Assembly: GCF_036099295.1 (NCBI RefSeq)
Contig: NZ_CP107976.1
Location: 3,348,001-3,412,000, forward strand
Reading direction: 5' to 3'
From: Streptomyces sp. NBC_00358
GTDB taxonomy: Bacteria > Actinomycetota > Actinomycetes > Streptomycetales > Streptomycetaceae
Length of the DNA: 64,000 bases
The notes below the pieces were generated by a model that worked only from the letters and a program-made list of their open reading frames with translations, was not told the origin of the DNA and did no database searches. Made by a program: the position numbers and the translations under genes. Shown here in pieces: positions 52,557-61,013 of this stretch; the first letter of the stretch is position 1, and each line of letters starts with the position of its first letter.

Positions 52557-55500
52557 TCACTCCAGTTCGGCCAGCCGCTGCGCCGTCTGCCGGGCCGTCG
52601 GTTCGCCCGTGCTCACGACACCGTCCGGCAGCCTGGCCCACTCGGCCCGGGCGGCCCGGTAGGCCTCGCGGGCGGCACGGGGTCGCGCCGCCGCCTCGTA
52701 GGACATACCCCGCCAGTGCTGCGCTCGTGCGCCGAGTTCCACGGCTTCCTGGCGACCGCGCCCGGTCTCCGCCTCCTCCTCGGCCTCGCGCGCCGACTCG
52801 GCCGCGGCCCGGAAGGCGTCGATGGCCTCGTCGAGCCGTGCCTTGCGGCCGAGGCTCTGGTACGCCTCGAACTGCGCCTGCCCGAGCTCCAGCCAGCAGC
52901 GGGCGGTGATCAGCGGTGGGCCCTCCTCCAGCGCCGCGAGCCCGAAGAGGTGCTCGGCCTCGCGCAGGTCCACCCGGTCGCCGCGGGCGCGGAAGCGCAG
53001 CATCAGCGCGCGGCCGAGCATCAGCAGGCGGTGGGCCACTGCGGGGCTGCCGGCCGGGGTCTCGGTACGGCAGTCCCGCAGCACCCGGATGGCCCGGGAC
53101 AGCGATTCGCGCGGGTCGGGTCCGTTGTCCAGCACGGCGCGGCGCAGCAGGACCTCGCCCCATTCGGCGAGGACGTCCGCGTGCGCGGGGGCGTCCCGGG
53201 GGACGCCACGGGACGCCTGTTCGAACCGCGCGGCGGCGTCCTGGAGTTCGCGCGGGTCGCCCGAGTCGGCGTACCGGGCCACGTGGACGCGTCCGGCGCG
53301 CACCAGCAGGGCGGAACGCAGACCCTGTTCGCGGGTCAGGGCCAGCGCCTCGTCGACAAGGGCCTGGGCGTCGTCCAGCTCACCGCCCGATCCGAGGATC
53401 GCGTCGACGAGGTCGAGGAGGACGCGGACGCGGGAGGAGTCACCGGCGGCGGTGGGCGCGTTCTCGGGGCCGGTCTCCAGGGCGGCGCGCAGGGAGCGCG
53501 CGCCCTGTTCCGCGTACAGCCTGGCCTGTTCGTGGTCGGCCGTGGCGCCCGACAGGCGCAGCAGGATCCGGCCGTGGGCGAGCGGGAGTTCGGACGGGCG
53601 GCCCAGGGGGTCGGGCCAGGCGTCGGCGAACGCCTCCAGCATGCCGACGGCGCCCTGGAGGAGCGCGCTGTCGCCGCCCAGGCGCCACTGTGCCTCCAGC
53701 GCGCGTACGCGCTCCAGGGTGAGCCGCAGGGCTTCGGTGGCGTCCAGTTCGGGCGCGGCGCAGGCCACGGCGTACTCCCGGTCGGCGCGTTGCAGCAGGT
53801 CGAGCGCGCCGCGCCGGTCACCGCGCCGCCTGCGGTCGGTGGCGGCGGCGTGCAGCACCCTGGCCAGGACCGCCCGTTCGCGCAGGGCGCGGGGGTGCGC
53901 GACGGCGCGCTCGGCGGCCGCCTCCGCCTCGCGCAGCAGCTCCACGCCGCCCTGCACCTCCCACAGCAGCAGCACGCAGTTGGCGTACTCGGCCCACAGC
54001 TCCGGGTCGGCGCCGACGGGCAGTTCGCGTTCGGTCGCGCCACGCAGGAGCTGTACGGCGTCGATGAGGTCCTGGACCATGCCGTCGCTGCCGAACTGGC
54101 GGGCCAGTGAGCGGGCCCGGAACACCGCGGGGTGGGTCGGCCGCTCGTCGGGCGGGTCGTCGCGGCCGCGGGCCACCCCGTAGAGGGCGAACTGTTCCGG
54201 CAGTGGCATGAAGCGCTCCAGTACCCGCGCCGCGACCTCGGCGAAGGGCTGCGGGACGAGGGTGGCGCCGCCGTTGTCGCCGTTCTCGCCCGGGTATCCG
54301 GCACCGGGCGCGTAGGGCCGTCCGGAGCCGGACCGGCCGAGCTGCGCGAGGGCCAGCGCGGGGAAGTTGGGGCCGCCCTTGCCGAAGCGGTGCTCGATGT
54401 ACTCGGAGCAGTGCTTGAGGACGAGCATGGCCTCGTCGCGGCCCAGCGGTGACAGCAGGGCTTCCTGCGTGCCGGGCGCGAACTCGTACCACTGGGTGCC
54501 GTCGGCGCCGTACTCCTCGGCCTTGGCGCGCGAGAGAAGGCCGCTGAGCAGGACCTCGGCCAGCTCGGAGGGTCCCGAGTCGGGGAGCATGGTGCGCTGG
54601 ACGAGCTGCATCACCGGGAGGCTGAGCGGGGCCGCGGCGAGATAGCCGGCGAGCCGCCCGGCGGCCTTGGAGGCGTTGGAACGGAACCTGCTGACCAGTT
54701 CGAGACCGGACACCCGGCGGCCGGGGCGGGCGCTCCCGGCGGGCTCGTGGTGCCGGCGCACCCAGCCGACGGCTCCGGCCACGGGTCCCGCGCCGGCTCC
54801 CGACAGCAGCCGTGCCCAGGCGCCGAGCGCGGCGGGCTCGGGCGGCAGGACCGGCACCGGGAGCGCGCCGTCACGGGCCTCGGGAGGGGTTCCGGCGGGC
54901 AGCCGGACCTTGAGTGCGGCTGCGCCCCCGAGGGCCTCGCCGCGGGTCAGTTCGCCGTACGACACCGGCAGCCGGGTGCGGTTCCACATGCGCTGCGGCA
55001 GCGGCTGGAGCACCGCGGCGGGGCCGAGCCGGGACAGGTGGTGCAGCAGCCGGTGCGCGTGGCCGCTGTGCCACAGGGGGCCCGCGCAGTCGCTGACGAG
55101 GAGGGTGACGCGGCGGCCCGTCGGGTCGCTCAGCCGGTCGGCGGAGTGCAGGGGGGCCGCGCCGGGCTCGGGGCTGCGGCTGACGGCGGGCTCTCCGTCG
55201 GGGCCCTGGTGGAGATGGCTCACCTGGATGTCCCAGAAGGCGCCCAACCGGCTGAAGACCTGCTCCAGTTCGGCGAACATCCGGTCCCACACACGCATCG
55301 ACGAGGAGGCGTCCATCACGAGCTGGAGTGCGGCGTCCGCCCGGGTCACCCCGCGGAACACCGGCAGGACCAATCCGCCCGCCCGGGCGCTCAGTTCGGC
55401 GGTCGCGGTCTCGTCGAGGACGGTGCGCAGGGGCGGCGCGGCGGTCCGGTAGCCCTGCAACGGGCGTAAGGCGCGCTGGAGTTCGAGCGGAGCGGGGAAC

Positions 55501-55871
55501 GCGGGCGCGGCCGGTACGCCGACCGGCAGCACCGCCGACCGGCCCTGCCCGTGTCCGCGGGCGGCGCCGTCCCGGGGCACCGGGTACAGCGCGACGCGCC
55601 GGTCCGGCTCCGTGTCCCGCCAGGCCGGTACGGGCGGGTCGCCGGACGGTGGCCGCTCGGTGCCCCGCGGGTCCGGGCGCCCGGGAACGGGGTCGTCGCC
55701 CGCCGCCGTCCGGCCGGACGGCGGCACGCTCCCCCGCTCGCCCTCGACCGCGTCCGTCCGGCGCGAGAAACGCGCGAGCCACAGCGCGTCGGCCAGTTGC
55801 CGGGCATCGGGTTCCATCCCGGCCTGCCGCATCCGGGCGATGAGTTCGGCGATCGGGTCGCCGCCGGGCAT
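52557..55871 (-). CDS. SAV_2336-family vWA and TPR-like protein with a TTA codon
   Basis: An 1104-residue protein. The short N-terminal SAV_2336 region (IAELIARMRQAGMEPDARQL) is followed by a Pro-rich linker. A vWA-like domain near 170-290 has the MIDAS DASSS (LQLVMDASSSMRVWDRM) and VTLLVSDCAGPLWHSG. A middle domain follows (to about 560), with helical TPR-like repeats to the end. It is the vWA partner of the MoxR ATPase encoded 7 bp upstream (GAGGTGA ribosome site). Codon 135 is TTA (55467-55469), implying bldA control. The precursor gene starts 53 bp after its stop. Confidence 0.88.
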   Translation of the reverse strand: MPGGDPIAELIARMRQAGMEPDARQLADALWLARFSRRTDAVEGERGSVPPSGRTAAGDDPVPGRPDPRGTERPPSGDPPVPAWRDTEPDRRVALYPVPRDGAARGHGQGRSAVLPVGVPAAPAFPAPLELQRALRPLQGYRTAAPPLRTVLDETATAELSARAGGLVLPVFRGVTRADAALQLVMDASSSMRVWDRMFAELEQVFSRLGAFWDIQVSHLHQGPDGEPAVSRSPEPGAAPLHSADRLSDPTGRRVTLLVSDCAGPLWHSGHAHRLLHHLSRLGPAAVLQPLPQRMWNRTRLPVSYGELTRGEALGGAAALKVRLPAGTPPEARDGALPVPVLPPEPAALGAWARLLSGAGAGPVAGAVGWVRRHHEPAGSARPGRRVSGLELVSRFRSNASKAAGRLAGYLAAAPLSLPVMQLVQRTMLPDSGPSELAEVLLSGLLSRAKAEEYGADGTQWYEFAPGTQEALLSPLGRDEAMLVLKHCSEYIEHRFGKGGPNFPALALAQLGRSGSGRPYAPGAGYPGENGDNGGATLVPQPFAEVAARVLERFMPLPEQFALYGVARGRDDPPDERPTHPAVFRARSLARQFGSDGMVQDLIDAVQLLRGATERELPVGADPELWAEYANCVLLLWEVQGGVELLREAEAAAERAVAHPRALRERAVLARVLHAAATDRRRRGDRRGALDLLQRADREYAVACAAPELDATEALRLTLERVRALEAQWRLGGDSALLQGAVGMLEAFADAWPDPLGRPSELPLAHGRILLRLSGATADHEQARLYAEQGARSLRAALETGPENAPTAAGDSSRVRVLLDLVDAILGSGGELDDAQALVDEALALTREQGLRSALLVRAGRVHVARYADSGDPRELQDAAARFEQASRGVPRDAPAHADVLAEWGEVLLRRAVLDNGPDPRESLSRAIRVLRDCRTETPAGSPAVAHRLLMLGRALMLRFRARGDRVDLREAEHLFGLAALEEGPPLITARCWLELGQAQFEAYQSLGRKARLDEAIDAFRAAAESAREAEEEAETGRGRQEAVELGARAQHWRGMSYEAAARPRAAREAYRAARAEWARLPDGVVSTGEPTARQTAQRLAELE

Positions 55872-55878
55872 CAGGGCG

Positions 55879-56907
55879 TCACCTCGGGCGGTCGAGCCGC
55901 TGGATGAGCAGGTCCGCGAGCCGGTCGCGGCTGGTCGGGGCGGCCGCGTCGGTGAGGTGGATGGCGTTCAGCAGTTGGTCGGCGGCGACGAGTTCGCTGC
56001 GCGAACGCTCCAGGAAGTGGGTGATCAGATCGTCCCCGGCGCGCGCCGCCTCGTCGCCCAGGTGGGCGCGCACGAAGGTGGCGAGCCGTTTGTGGTCCGG
56101 GCGCCCCAGTTCGAGGTGGATGCAGCGGCGCATCAGCGGGGCGGGGAAGTCGCGCTCGCCGTTACTGGTGAGCACCACGAAGGGGAAGGCGGAGCAGCGC
56201 ACCCGGCCGTCGCGCACCCGCGCCTTGGTGCCGTCGGCGGTGAGCACCTCGGCCTCGCCACCGGGCAGCCGGTCGGCGACGCGCTCCAGTTCGGGAATCG
56301 CGAACTCGCCCTCCTCCAGGACGTTCAGGAGGTCGTTGGGCAGGTCGATGTCGCTCTTGTCCAGCTCGTCGATGAGCAGCACGCGCGGGGTCTCGGAGGG
56401 CAGCAGCGCGGTGCCGAGCGGGCCGAGCCGGATGTAGCCGCCGATACCCTCGACGGAGCCGGGGGCGCCGGGCGCGGCCGGGTCGGCGCCCTGCGGCGCG
56501 GCGATCTGCACGTCCTGGAGCCGGGCGATCGCGTCGTAGTGGTAGAGCCCGTCCTGCAGGGTGGACCGGCTGACGATCGGCCAGCGCAGGACGTTGCCCA
56601 GACCGAGTTCGTACGCCACCGAGTGCGCGAGCGTGCTCTTGCCCGCGCCGGGGCTGCCGGTGACCAGGAGCGGGCGGCGCAGATACAGCGCCGCGTTGAT
56701 CATTTCGAGTTCCTCGGCGCCGGGCCGGTGCAGTTCGGCCAGATGCCGGTGCGCCCCCAGCCTGCGGTCCTCGGAGCCGTCGCCGTTCGCCCCGGCGGCG
56801 TGCCGGCTCGCGAAGTCGCGCCACGGCGGCGGGGCGGGAAGGCGGTTCAGGCCGTCGTGGGGTTCGCCTGCGCCTCGGTAGATGAGCCACTCGCTGGATT
56901 CGGTCAT
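55879..56907 (-). CDS. MoxR-type AAA+ ATPase
   Basis: A 342-residue AAA+ protein: Walker A LLVTGSPGAGKSTLAHSVAY near residue 85, Walker B RVLLIDELDKSDIDLPNDLL, sensor region VVLTSNGERDFPAPLMRRC. MoxR ATPases act with vWA proteins as chaperone-like remodelling machines. Here the vWA gene follows directly and the trypsin-VMAP gene precedes it by 157 bp, the classic three-gene set of VMAP conflict systems. ATG 56907. Confidence 0.95.
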   Translation of the reverse strand: MTESSEWLIYRGAGEPHDGLNRLPAPPPWRDFASRHAAGANGDGSEDRRLGAHRHLAELHRPGAEELEMINAALYLRRPLLVTGSPGAGKSTLAHSVAYELGLGNVLRWPIVSRSTLQDGLYHYDAIARLQDVQIAAPQGADPAAPGAPGSVEGIGGYIRLGPLGTALLPSETPRVLLIDELDKSDIDLPNDLLNVLEEGEFAIPELERVADRLPGGEAEVLTADGTKARVRDGRVRCSAFPFVVLTSNGERDFPAPLMRRCIHLELGRPDHKRLATFVRAHLGDEAARAGDDLITHFLERSRSELVAADQLLNAIHLTDAAAPTSRDRLADLLIQRLDRPR

Positions 56908-57064
56908 TGCCCAGTCCTCGTCGTCACTCGTCCACCACGGCAGCCGTCGATCGTCGCCTCACCGTATCGACCCTCGCAGGGCCCCGTAAGGTCCCAAGAG
57001 GGGCTCATAGCAGACCGGTTCGGCCTGGTTCGAGCATCGCGCGACAGCGGGTGAGCGGATGCGG

Positions 57065-59188
57065 TCATGGCGCCTCCAGCAGGTCCCCGGTGCCGGGCAG
57101 CGGCCGGCGCGGGTCGTCGTAGAACAGGGCGATGCCGTCGGCCCAGTAGGTCTCCGGCCGGCCCGCGCGCAGTCCGGCCCGCAGGGCGTGCACCAGTGCC
57201 GGGAGCCGGTCCGCGCCGCCCGCGCCCGCCACCGTGTCGCCTGCCCTGCGGTGGAACTCGCCGCAGACCGCGTCGGACTGCCCGCGCCAGCGCCGCCACA
57301 GCGCCACGCCGTAGCCGCCGTGCACGATCCGTACGAGCGCCACCGGGTCGTCCTCGAAGCGGTGGTCGCCGTAGCGGCAGAGCACGGGGACGGTCTTGTG
57401 CGGCAGGCCGCGCAGCGACTCCGCCGCCGGTACCGGTACCCGCAGTCCGTCCTCGCAGTCGAGGACTTCCGCCTGTGCGCCGTGCTGGTGGATCCACCGC
57501 CAGCGGGCCTCCCGCTCGCGCTGCTCCTCCTCGGCAAGGGGCGACTTTCCGGCCGGGACCGGCGGGACGGCCGGATCGGGCAGCTGTTCCCGGTCGGCAC
57601 AGCGCACGACGACGGGCCGGTGCGCGCCGAGCGGCGGTTCGCCGGGCCCGGACTGCCAGGCGTCGACGTCGAGTCCGAGCAGCAGATGGGGCAGCGCGAC
57701 CTGGAGGTCCGCGGGCCGGCCGGGTTCGTCGCACTGCCGGAAGGCCTCCGCCAGGGGTGGCGCGAGAACGGCGGGCAGCTCGTCCAGCGGGGTGCGCTCG
57801 CCGTCCCGCAGCCGCACCACCTCCCCGGTCGGCCGGCCCACCGAGACGTGCCAGTCGCAGCGGCCGGGTTCCCAGCCCAGTTGCTCCAGTTCGAGCAGGA
57901 CGTAGAGACGGGGCGCACGGTCGGCGCTGCGCGCTCTGACGTGCGCCTCCCCTGCTTCCGCCGGAGACGGGTCCCGGGGCGCCGACTTGAGCCGTTCGAT
58001 CCACTGCTGGCCGAGCCGGCGCCGGTAGGCCGGGCCCGGCCTGCCCTCGGCCGTCTGGCGCACCCACTCCCACAGCGCGCGTTCGGCCGCCTGGGTGCCC
58101 GGCGTGACGAAGGGGCGTTCGGCGGACATGACCCGCATCGCGTAGTCGAGGACGAGGTCCAGGGCGGAGTCCTGGCGCGAACTCTCGTAGAGCGCCCCGA
58201 GCCCGTCGCGCCAGCCGCGCGGCGCCGGGTGCGGGATCGCGGCCCGGTCGCCGACCAGGGATTCGAGCAGGCCGAGCAGGGCGCGGGTGCTGACCGGCGG
58301 CGGCAGATCGGCGAGCCGGCCGAGCAACTGGGTCCGCTCCTCGGGGCTGAGCGCCCGGCCCGGCCGGGCGCCGAGCTGGTTCTGGACGTCGGCCCAGGTG
58401 CCGCGGTCGGTGTCGGGATGGCGCTGCCGGTCCCGGTGGTAGCGGTCGTGGGCGTGGAGGACGGCGTGGTAGAGGTCGTCGTGCTCGGCCCGCATCTCCC
58501 GCGCCGGCACCGGCAGGGAACGCAGTTGCTCCACTCCGGTGCAGGTGCCGCCGAGCCCCCGGTCCGTGCGGGACTTCAGGACTCCGACGACCTCGCCGCG
58601 TACGGGGTCGACGACCGGCCCGCCCGAGACTCCGGGCGGCAGCACATCGCCGCCGAGCCGGATCTGCTCGTCGTCGGACCAGCCGCCGAGCGTGCCCTGC
58701 ACCGTGCAGGTGCCGCTCAGCCGGCGCAGCTCCCCGCCGACCACGGACCAGCCGGAGTAGAGGACGACGGCCTCCTCGTAGTAGGCGGCCGGGCGCTCGG
58801 TCACGTAGGCGCAGTCGTGGTCGACCGGCTCGCGCAGCCGCACCAGGGCCAGGTCGGGGGACGGCCAGGTGCCCCGCACCGGGAGCTCGACATGGTCCGG
58901 GAGGGTCGCCGCGATCTCACCGGTGACGGCGGACGTGCCGCGGCCCGGCCCTGTCTCGTACACCACCGTCACCTCGTCCCCCTCCCCGCTCCGGACCACA
59001 TGCGCGCAGGTCAGAACCCAGTTCGGAGCGATGAAGAAACCACTCCCGAGGAACGTGCCGGGTTCGTCGAGGGCATACCCGGAGCCCGCGCGATGGATGC
59101 GCACGGTGGCGGCCATGACGAGATCACGCAGCGCACGGTGGCCGTTCCCGGGGCCGCCCGGTGCGCCCGGGGCGTGCCCGTCCGTCAT
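57065..59188 (-). CDS. Trypsin-like protease fused to a VMAP C-terminal domain
   Basis: A 707-residue protein. The N-terminal trypsin-fold protease has His in NWVLTCAHVVRSG (near residue 61), Asp in SPDLALVRLRE (near 110) and Ser in PPGVSGGPVVDP (near 187); there is no signal peptide, so it is cytoplasmic. A helical middle region follows (ALLGLLESLVGDRAAIP). The C-terminal VMAP-C domain (about 430-707) includes APRLYVLLELEQLGWEPGR and PHKTVPVLCRYGDHRFEDDP. VMAP proteins link MoxR-vWA NTPases to an effector, here a protease. Its ATG overlaps the stop of the CU044_2847-family gene. Confidence 0.9.
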   Translation of the reverse strand: MTDGHAPGAPGGPGNGHRALRDLVMAATVRIHRAGSGYALDEPGTFLGSGFFIAPNWVLTCAHVVRSGEGDEVTVVYETGPGRGTSAVTGEIAATLPDHVELPVRGTWPSPDLALVRLREPVDHDCAYVTERPAAYYEEAVVLYSGWSVVGGELRRLSGTCTVQGTLGGWSDDEQIRLGGDVLPPGVSGGPVVDPVRGEVVGVLKSRTDRGLGGTCTGVEQLRSLPVPAREMRAEHDDLYHAVLHAHDRYHRDRQRHPDTDRGTWADVQNQLGARPGRALSPEERTQLLGRLADLPPPVSTRALLGLLESLVGDRAAIPHPAPRGWRDGLGALYESSRQDSALDLVLDYAMRVMSAERPFVTPGTQAAERALWEWVRQTAEGRPGPAYRRRLGQQWIERLKSAPRDPSPAEAGEAHVRARSADRAPRLYVLLELEQLGWEPGRCDWHVSVGRPTGEVVRLRDGERTPLDELPAVLAPPLAEAFRQCDEPGRPADLQVALPHLLLGLDVDAWQSGPGEPPLGAHRPVVVRCADREQLPDPAVPPVPAGKSPLAEEEQREREARWRWIHQHGAQAEVLDCEDGLRVPVPAAESLRGLPHKTVPVLCRYGDHRFEDDPVALVRIVHGGYGVALWRRWRGQSDAVCGEFHRRAGDTVAGAGGADRLPALVHALRAGLRAGRPETYWADGIALFYDDPRRPLPGTGDLLEAP

Positions 59189-59631
59189 GCCCCGCCCCCG
59201 CCGGAGGCATCGGTGACGGCGCCGTGCGCCGGGGCGCCGGGAGACGCGCCCGCGTGCGGGGCGGCCCCGGTCTCCTCCAGGTCCGGCGGACCGCCGTTCC
59301 AGGTGAGCGTCACGGTGATGCCCGCCTTGGCCTCGCCGTCGGCGAGCAGTCCGACCACCTTGCCGGCCTTGGCCGTCAGCTCGATGCCGAACTCGACGCT
59401 GACCTCGTCGGGCCGCACCGCGCGCAGGGGCGCGGCGAGCGAGCGCGCGACACTGGTGATCACCGAGTGCAGGCTCTCGACCTGTGCCTCGACGCGTTCC
59501 CCGAAGCCGACGTCCGTCAGCGACAGCCCGCCGCCCGGTTCCTCCAGTTCGTCGGCCCCCGAGATCCGGGCCCACACCGGTGTTCCGTCCGGCATCTCGA
59601 TCCGTGCGATGCGGGTCACCGCGTCACTCAT
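59185..59631 (-). CDS. CU044_2847 family (trypsin-co-occurring domain) protein
   Basis: A 148-residue small protein: RIEMPDGTPVWARISG, then a helix VEAQVESLHSVITSVARSLAAPL, then RPDEVSVEFGIELTAKAGKV and GITVTLTW. The pattern (EVSVEFGIELTAKAG) is that of CU044_2847-family proteins, which sit beside trypsin-like VMAP genes. The tail is Gly/Ala/Pro-rich. It is the first gene of the large operon (ATG 59631), with a 4-nt ATGA overlap to the protease. It is probably a regulator or substrate adaptor of the protease. Confidence 0.88.
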   Translation of the reverse strand: MSDAVTRIARIEMPDGTPVWARISGADELEEPGGGLSLTDVGFGERVEAQVESLHSVITSVARSLAAPLRAVRPDEVSVEFGIELTAKAGKVVGLLADGEAKAGITVTLTWNGGPPDLEETGAAPHAGASPGAPAHGAVTDASGGGGA

Positions 59632-59784
59632 GGCATCCCCCGTTCCCCCACGCCCCCGTGGTGCGACCGGCCTCGCAGGCTAGCCGCAGGGGGGCGCCCA
59701 CGACAGAGGCCCTTCATGGGCCCCGCGCCCCCGCCTATCCTTTTCCCAGCGTTCCACTTCCCTTTCACCCACGGAGCACCATCC

Positions 59785-59976
59785 ATGTACTTCACCGACC
59801 GCGGCATCGAGGAACTTGAGAAGCGGCGCGGCGAGGAAGAGGTCACCTTCGAGTGGCTCGCCGAGCAGTTGCGTACGTTCGTCGACCTCAACCCGGACTT
59901 CGAGGTGCCGGTGGAACGGCTGGCGACCTGGCTGGCCCGGCTGGACGACGAGGACGAGGACGAGGACGACGAGTAG
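59785..59976 (+). CDS. Small acidic protein (DUF6104-like), 63 aa
   Basis: MYFTDRGIEELEKRRGEEEV at the start, WLAEQLRTFVDLNPDFEVPVERLATWLA in the middle, and a DEDEDEDDE tail. This matches small conserved Streptomyces proteins annotated DUF6104. ATG 59785 has ACGGAG upstream. It is divergent from the CU044_2847 gene; the 153-bp region between them must hold the promoter of the big reverse operon. Confidence 0.85.
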   Translation: MYFTDRGIEELEKRRGEEEVTFEWLAEQLRTFVDLNPDFEVPVERLATWLARLDDEDEDEDDE

Positions 59977-60006
59977 CGGACCCGCCCCGGAAGGACGGCC
60001 GGCCCC

Positions 60007-60849
60007 TCAGTCGTAGGCGCGCAGGTGGTCGTAGGCGAGGCCGAGCGCGCCGCGGAGCATCAGGACCGCCCCGGCGACGATCCAGCCGCCGCTGCGGCGC
60101 CGTACGCCCCAGACGGTGACCGGGAGACCCACGACGAGCTGGGCCGCGGACAGGGTGCGCGCCCTCGGGCCGCGCAGCCAGGGGCCGAGACCGCCGCTCT
60201 CCACGACGTCGAGTTCGGCGCCCACGGCGGCACGCCAGCCGGTCCACTCGATCTGCTCGGTGTCCGGCAGGCCCCGCACCGCGTCGCGGAGCCGGTCCGT
60301 GGACTCGCCGGGGTCGAGACCGGCCGGGAGCAGCACTCCCGCGCGCGTGAGGACGGCGAGCAGCCCGGTCACGCGCGCGTGGGCGTCGGCCGCCGGGTCG
60401 GGCCGCGCCAGGGGTTCCAGGGACTGGATGTCGAGCACCGGATCGAGGCCCAGACGCGCGGCGAAGGTGCGCATCGCCTCGTCCTCGCCGACCGGGGTGC
60501 CGTTCGCCAGCCATTCGTAGCCGACGGTTCGGCGGAAGCCCGAGGCCAGGGTGAAGCCGCTGCGGTCGGTGTCCCACCACAGGGCCAGGACGGGCCAGGG
60601 GGCGCCTACGGCGAGCGCGGTGGCCCAGCCGGTGAGCACGCGGTCGACGGGTTCCGCGCCCTCCTGCCAGGGAGTGCCCTCGGGGACCAGCACGCTCCAC
60701 TCGGGTCCCGCCCCGGCGAGCAGCATCCGCTCGCGCAGCAGTTGGGCGGCGGGGCCGACCGACTCGGGACGGGCCCGGCACAGCAGCAGGGCCCCGGGGG
60801 CCTGGACCGGGCGGTGGCCGTCCCGGGACGCGCCGGAGGCAGTCGACAT
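60007..60849 (-). CDS. Hypothetical protein with possible C-terminal membrane segment
   Basis: A 280-residue conserved-looking protein. The N-terminal half contains WSVLVPEGTPWQEGAEPVDRVLTGWATAL and WWDTDRSGFTLASGFRRTVGYEWLANG. The C-terminal part has SAAQLVVGLPVTVWGVRRRSGGWIVAGAVLMLRGALGL, hydrophobic enough for one or two membrane helices. No known motif. It converges with the small acidic gene on its left and is divergent from the DUF4097-PadR operon on its right. Confidence 0.75.
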   Translation of the reverse strand: MSTASGASRDGHRPVQAPGALLLCRARPESVGPAAQLLRERMLLAGAGPEWSVLVPEGTPWQEGAEPVDRVLTGWATALAVGAPWPVLALWWDTDRSGFTLASGFRRTVGYEWLANGTPVGEDEAMRTFAARLGLDPVLDIQSLEPLARPDPAADAHARVTGLLAVLTRAGVLLPAGLDPGESTDRLRDAVRGLPDTEQIEWTGWRAAVGAELDVVESGGLGPWLRGPRARTLSAAQLVVGLPVTVWGVRRRSGGWIVAGAVLMLRGALGLAYDHLRAYD

Positions 60850-60909
60850 AGCCCCACTTTAGGGCGATTCGCCCGCTTCAACGCGCCGATGATCCCCAGA
60901 ACGGGTGTC

Positions 60910-60937
60910 TTGACTTTCCGTATCCGCGATATATCGT
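60910..60937 (+). promoter_or_regulatory. Promoter and palindromic operator of the DUF4097-padR operon
   Basis: -35 TTGACT (60910-60915), 16-bp spacer, -10 TATCGT (60932-60937). A perfect palindrome, CGATATATCG (60927-60936), overlaps the -10, and GCGATAT recurs near 60951. It probably serves as an autorepressor site for the downstream PadR protein. Confidence 0.65.
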
Positions 60938-61013
60938 GAATGAGGAAGACGCGATATGGCGCGTCGCGCTCGGACTCGTCCGCGGGTCCGGTCCGGTCGA
61001 GGAGGTCTGCACC

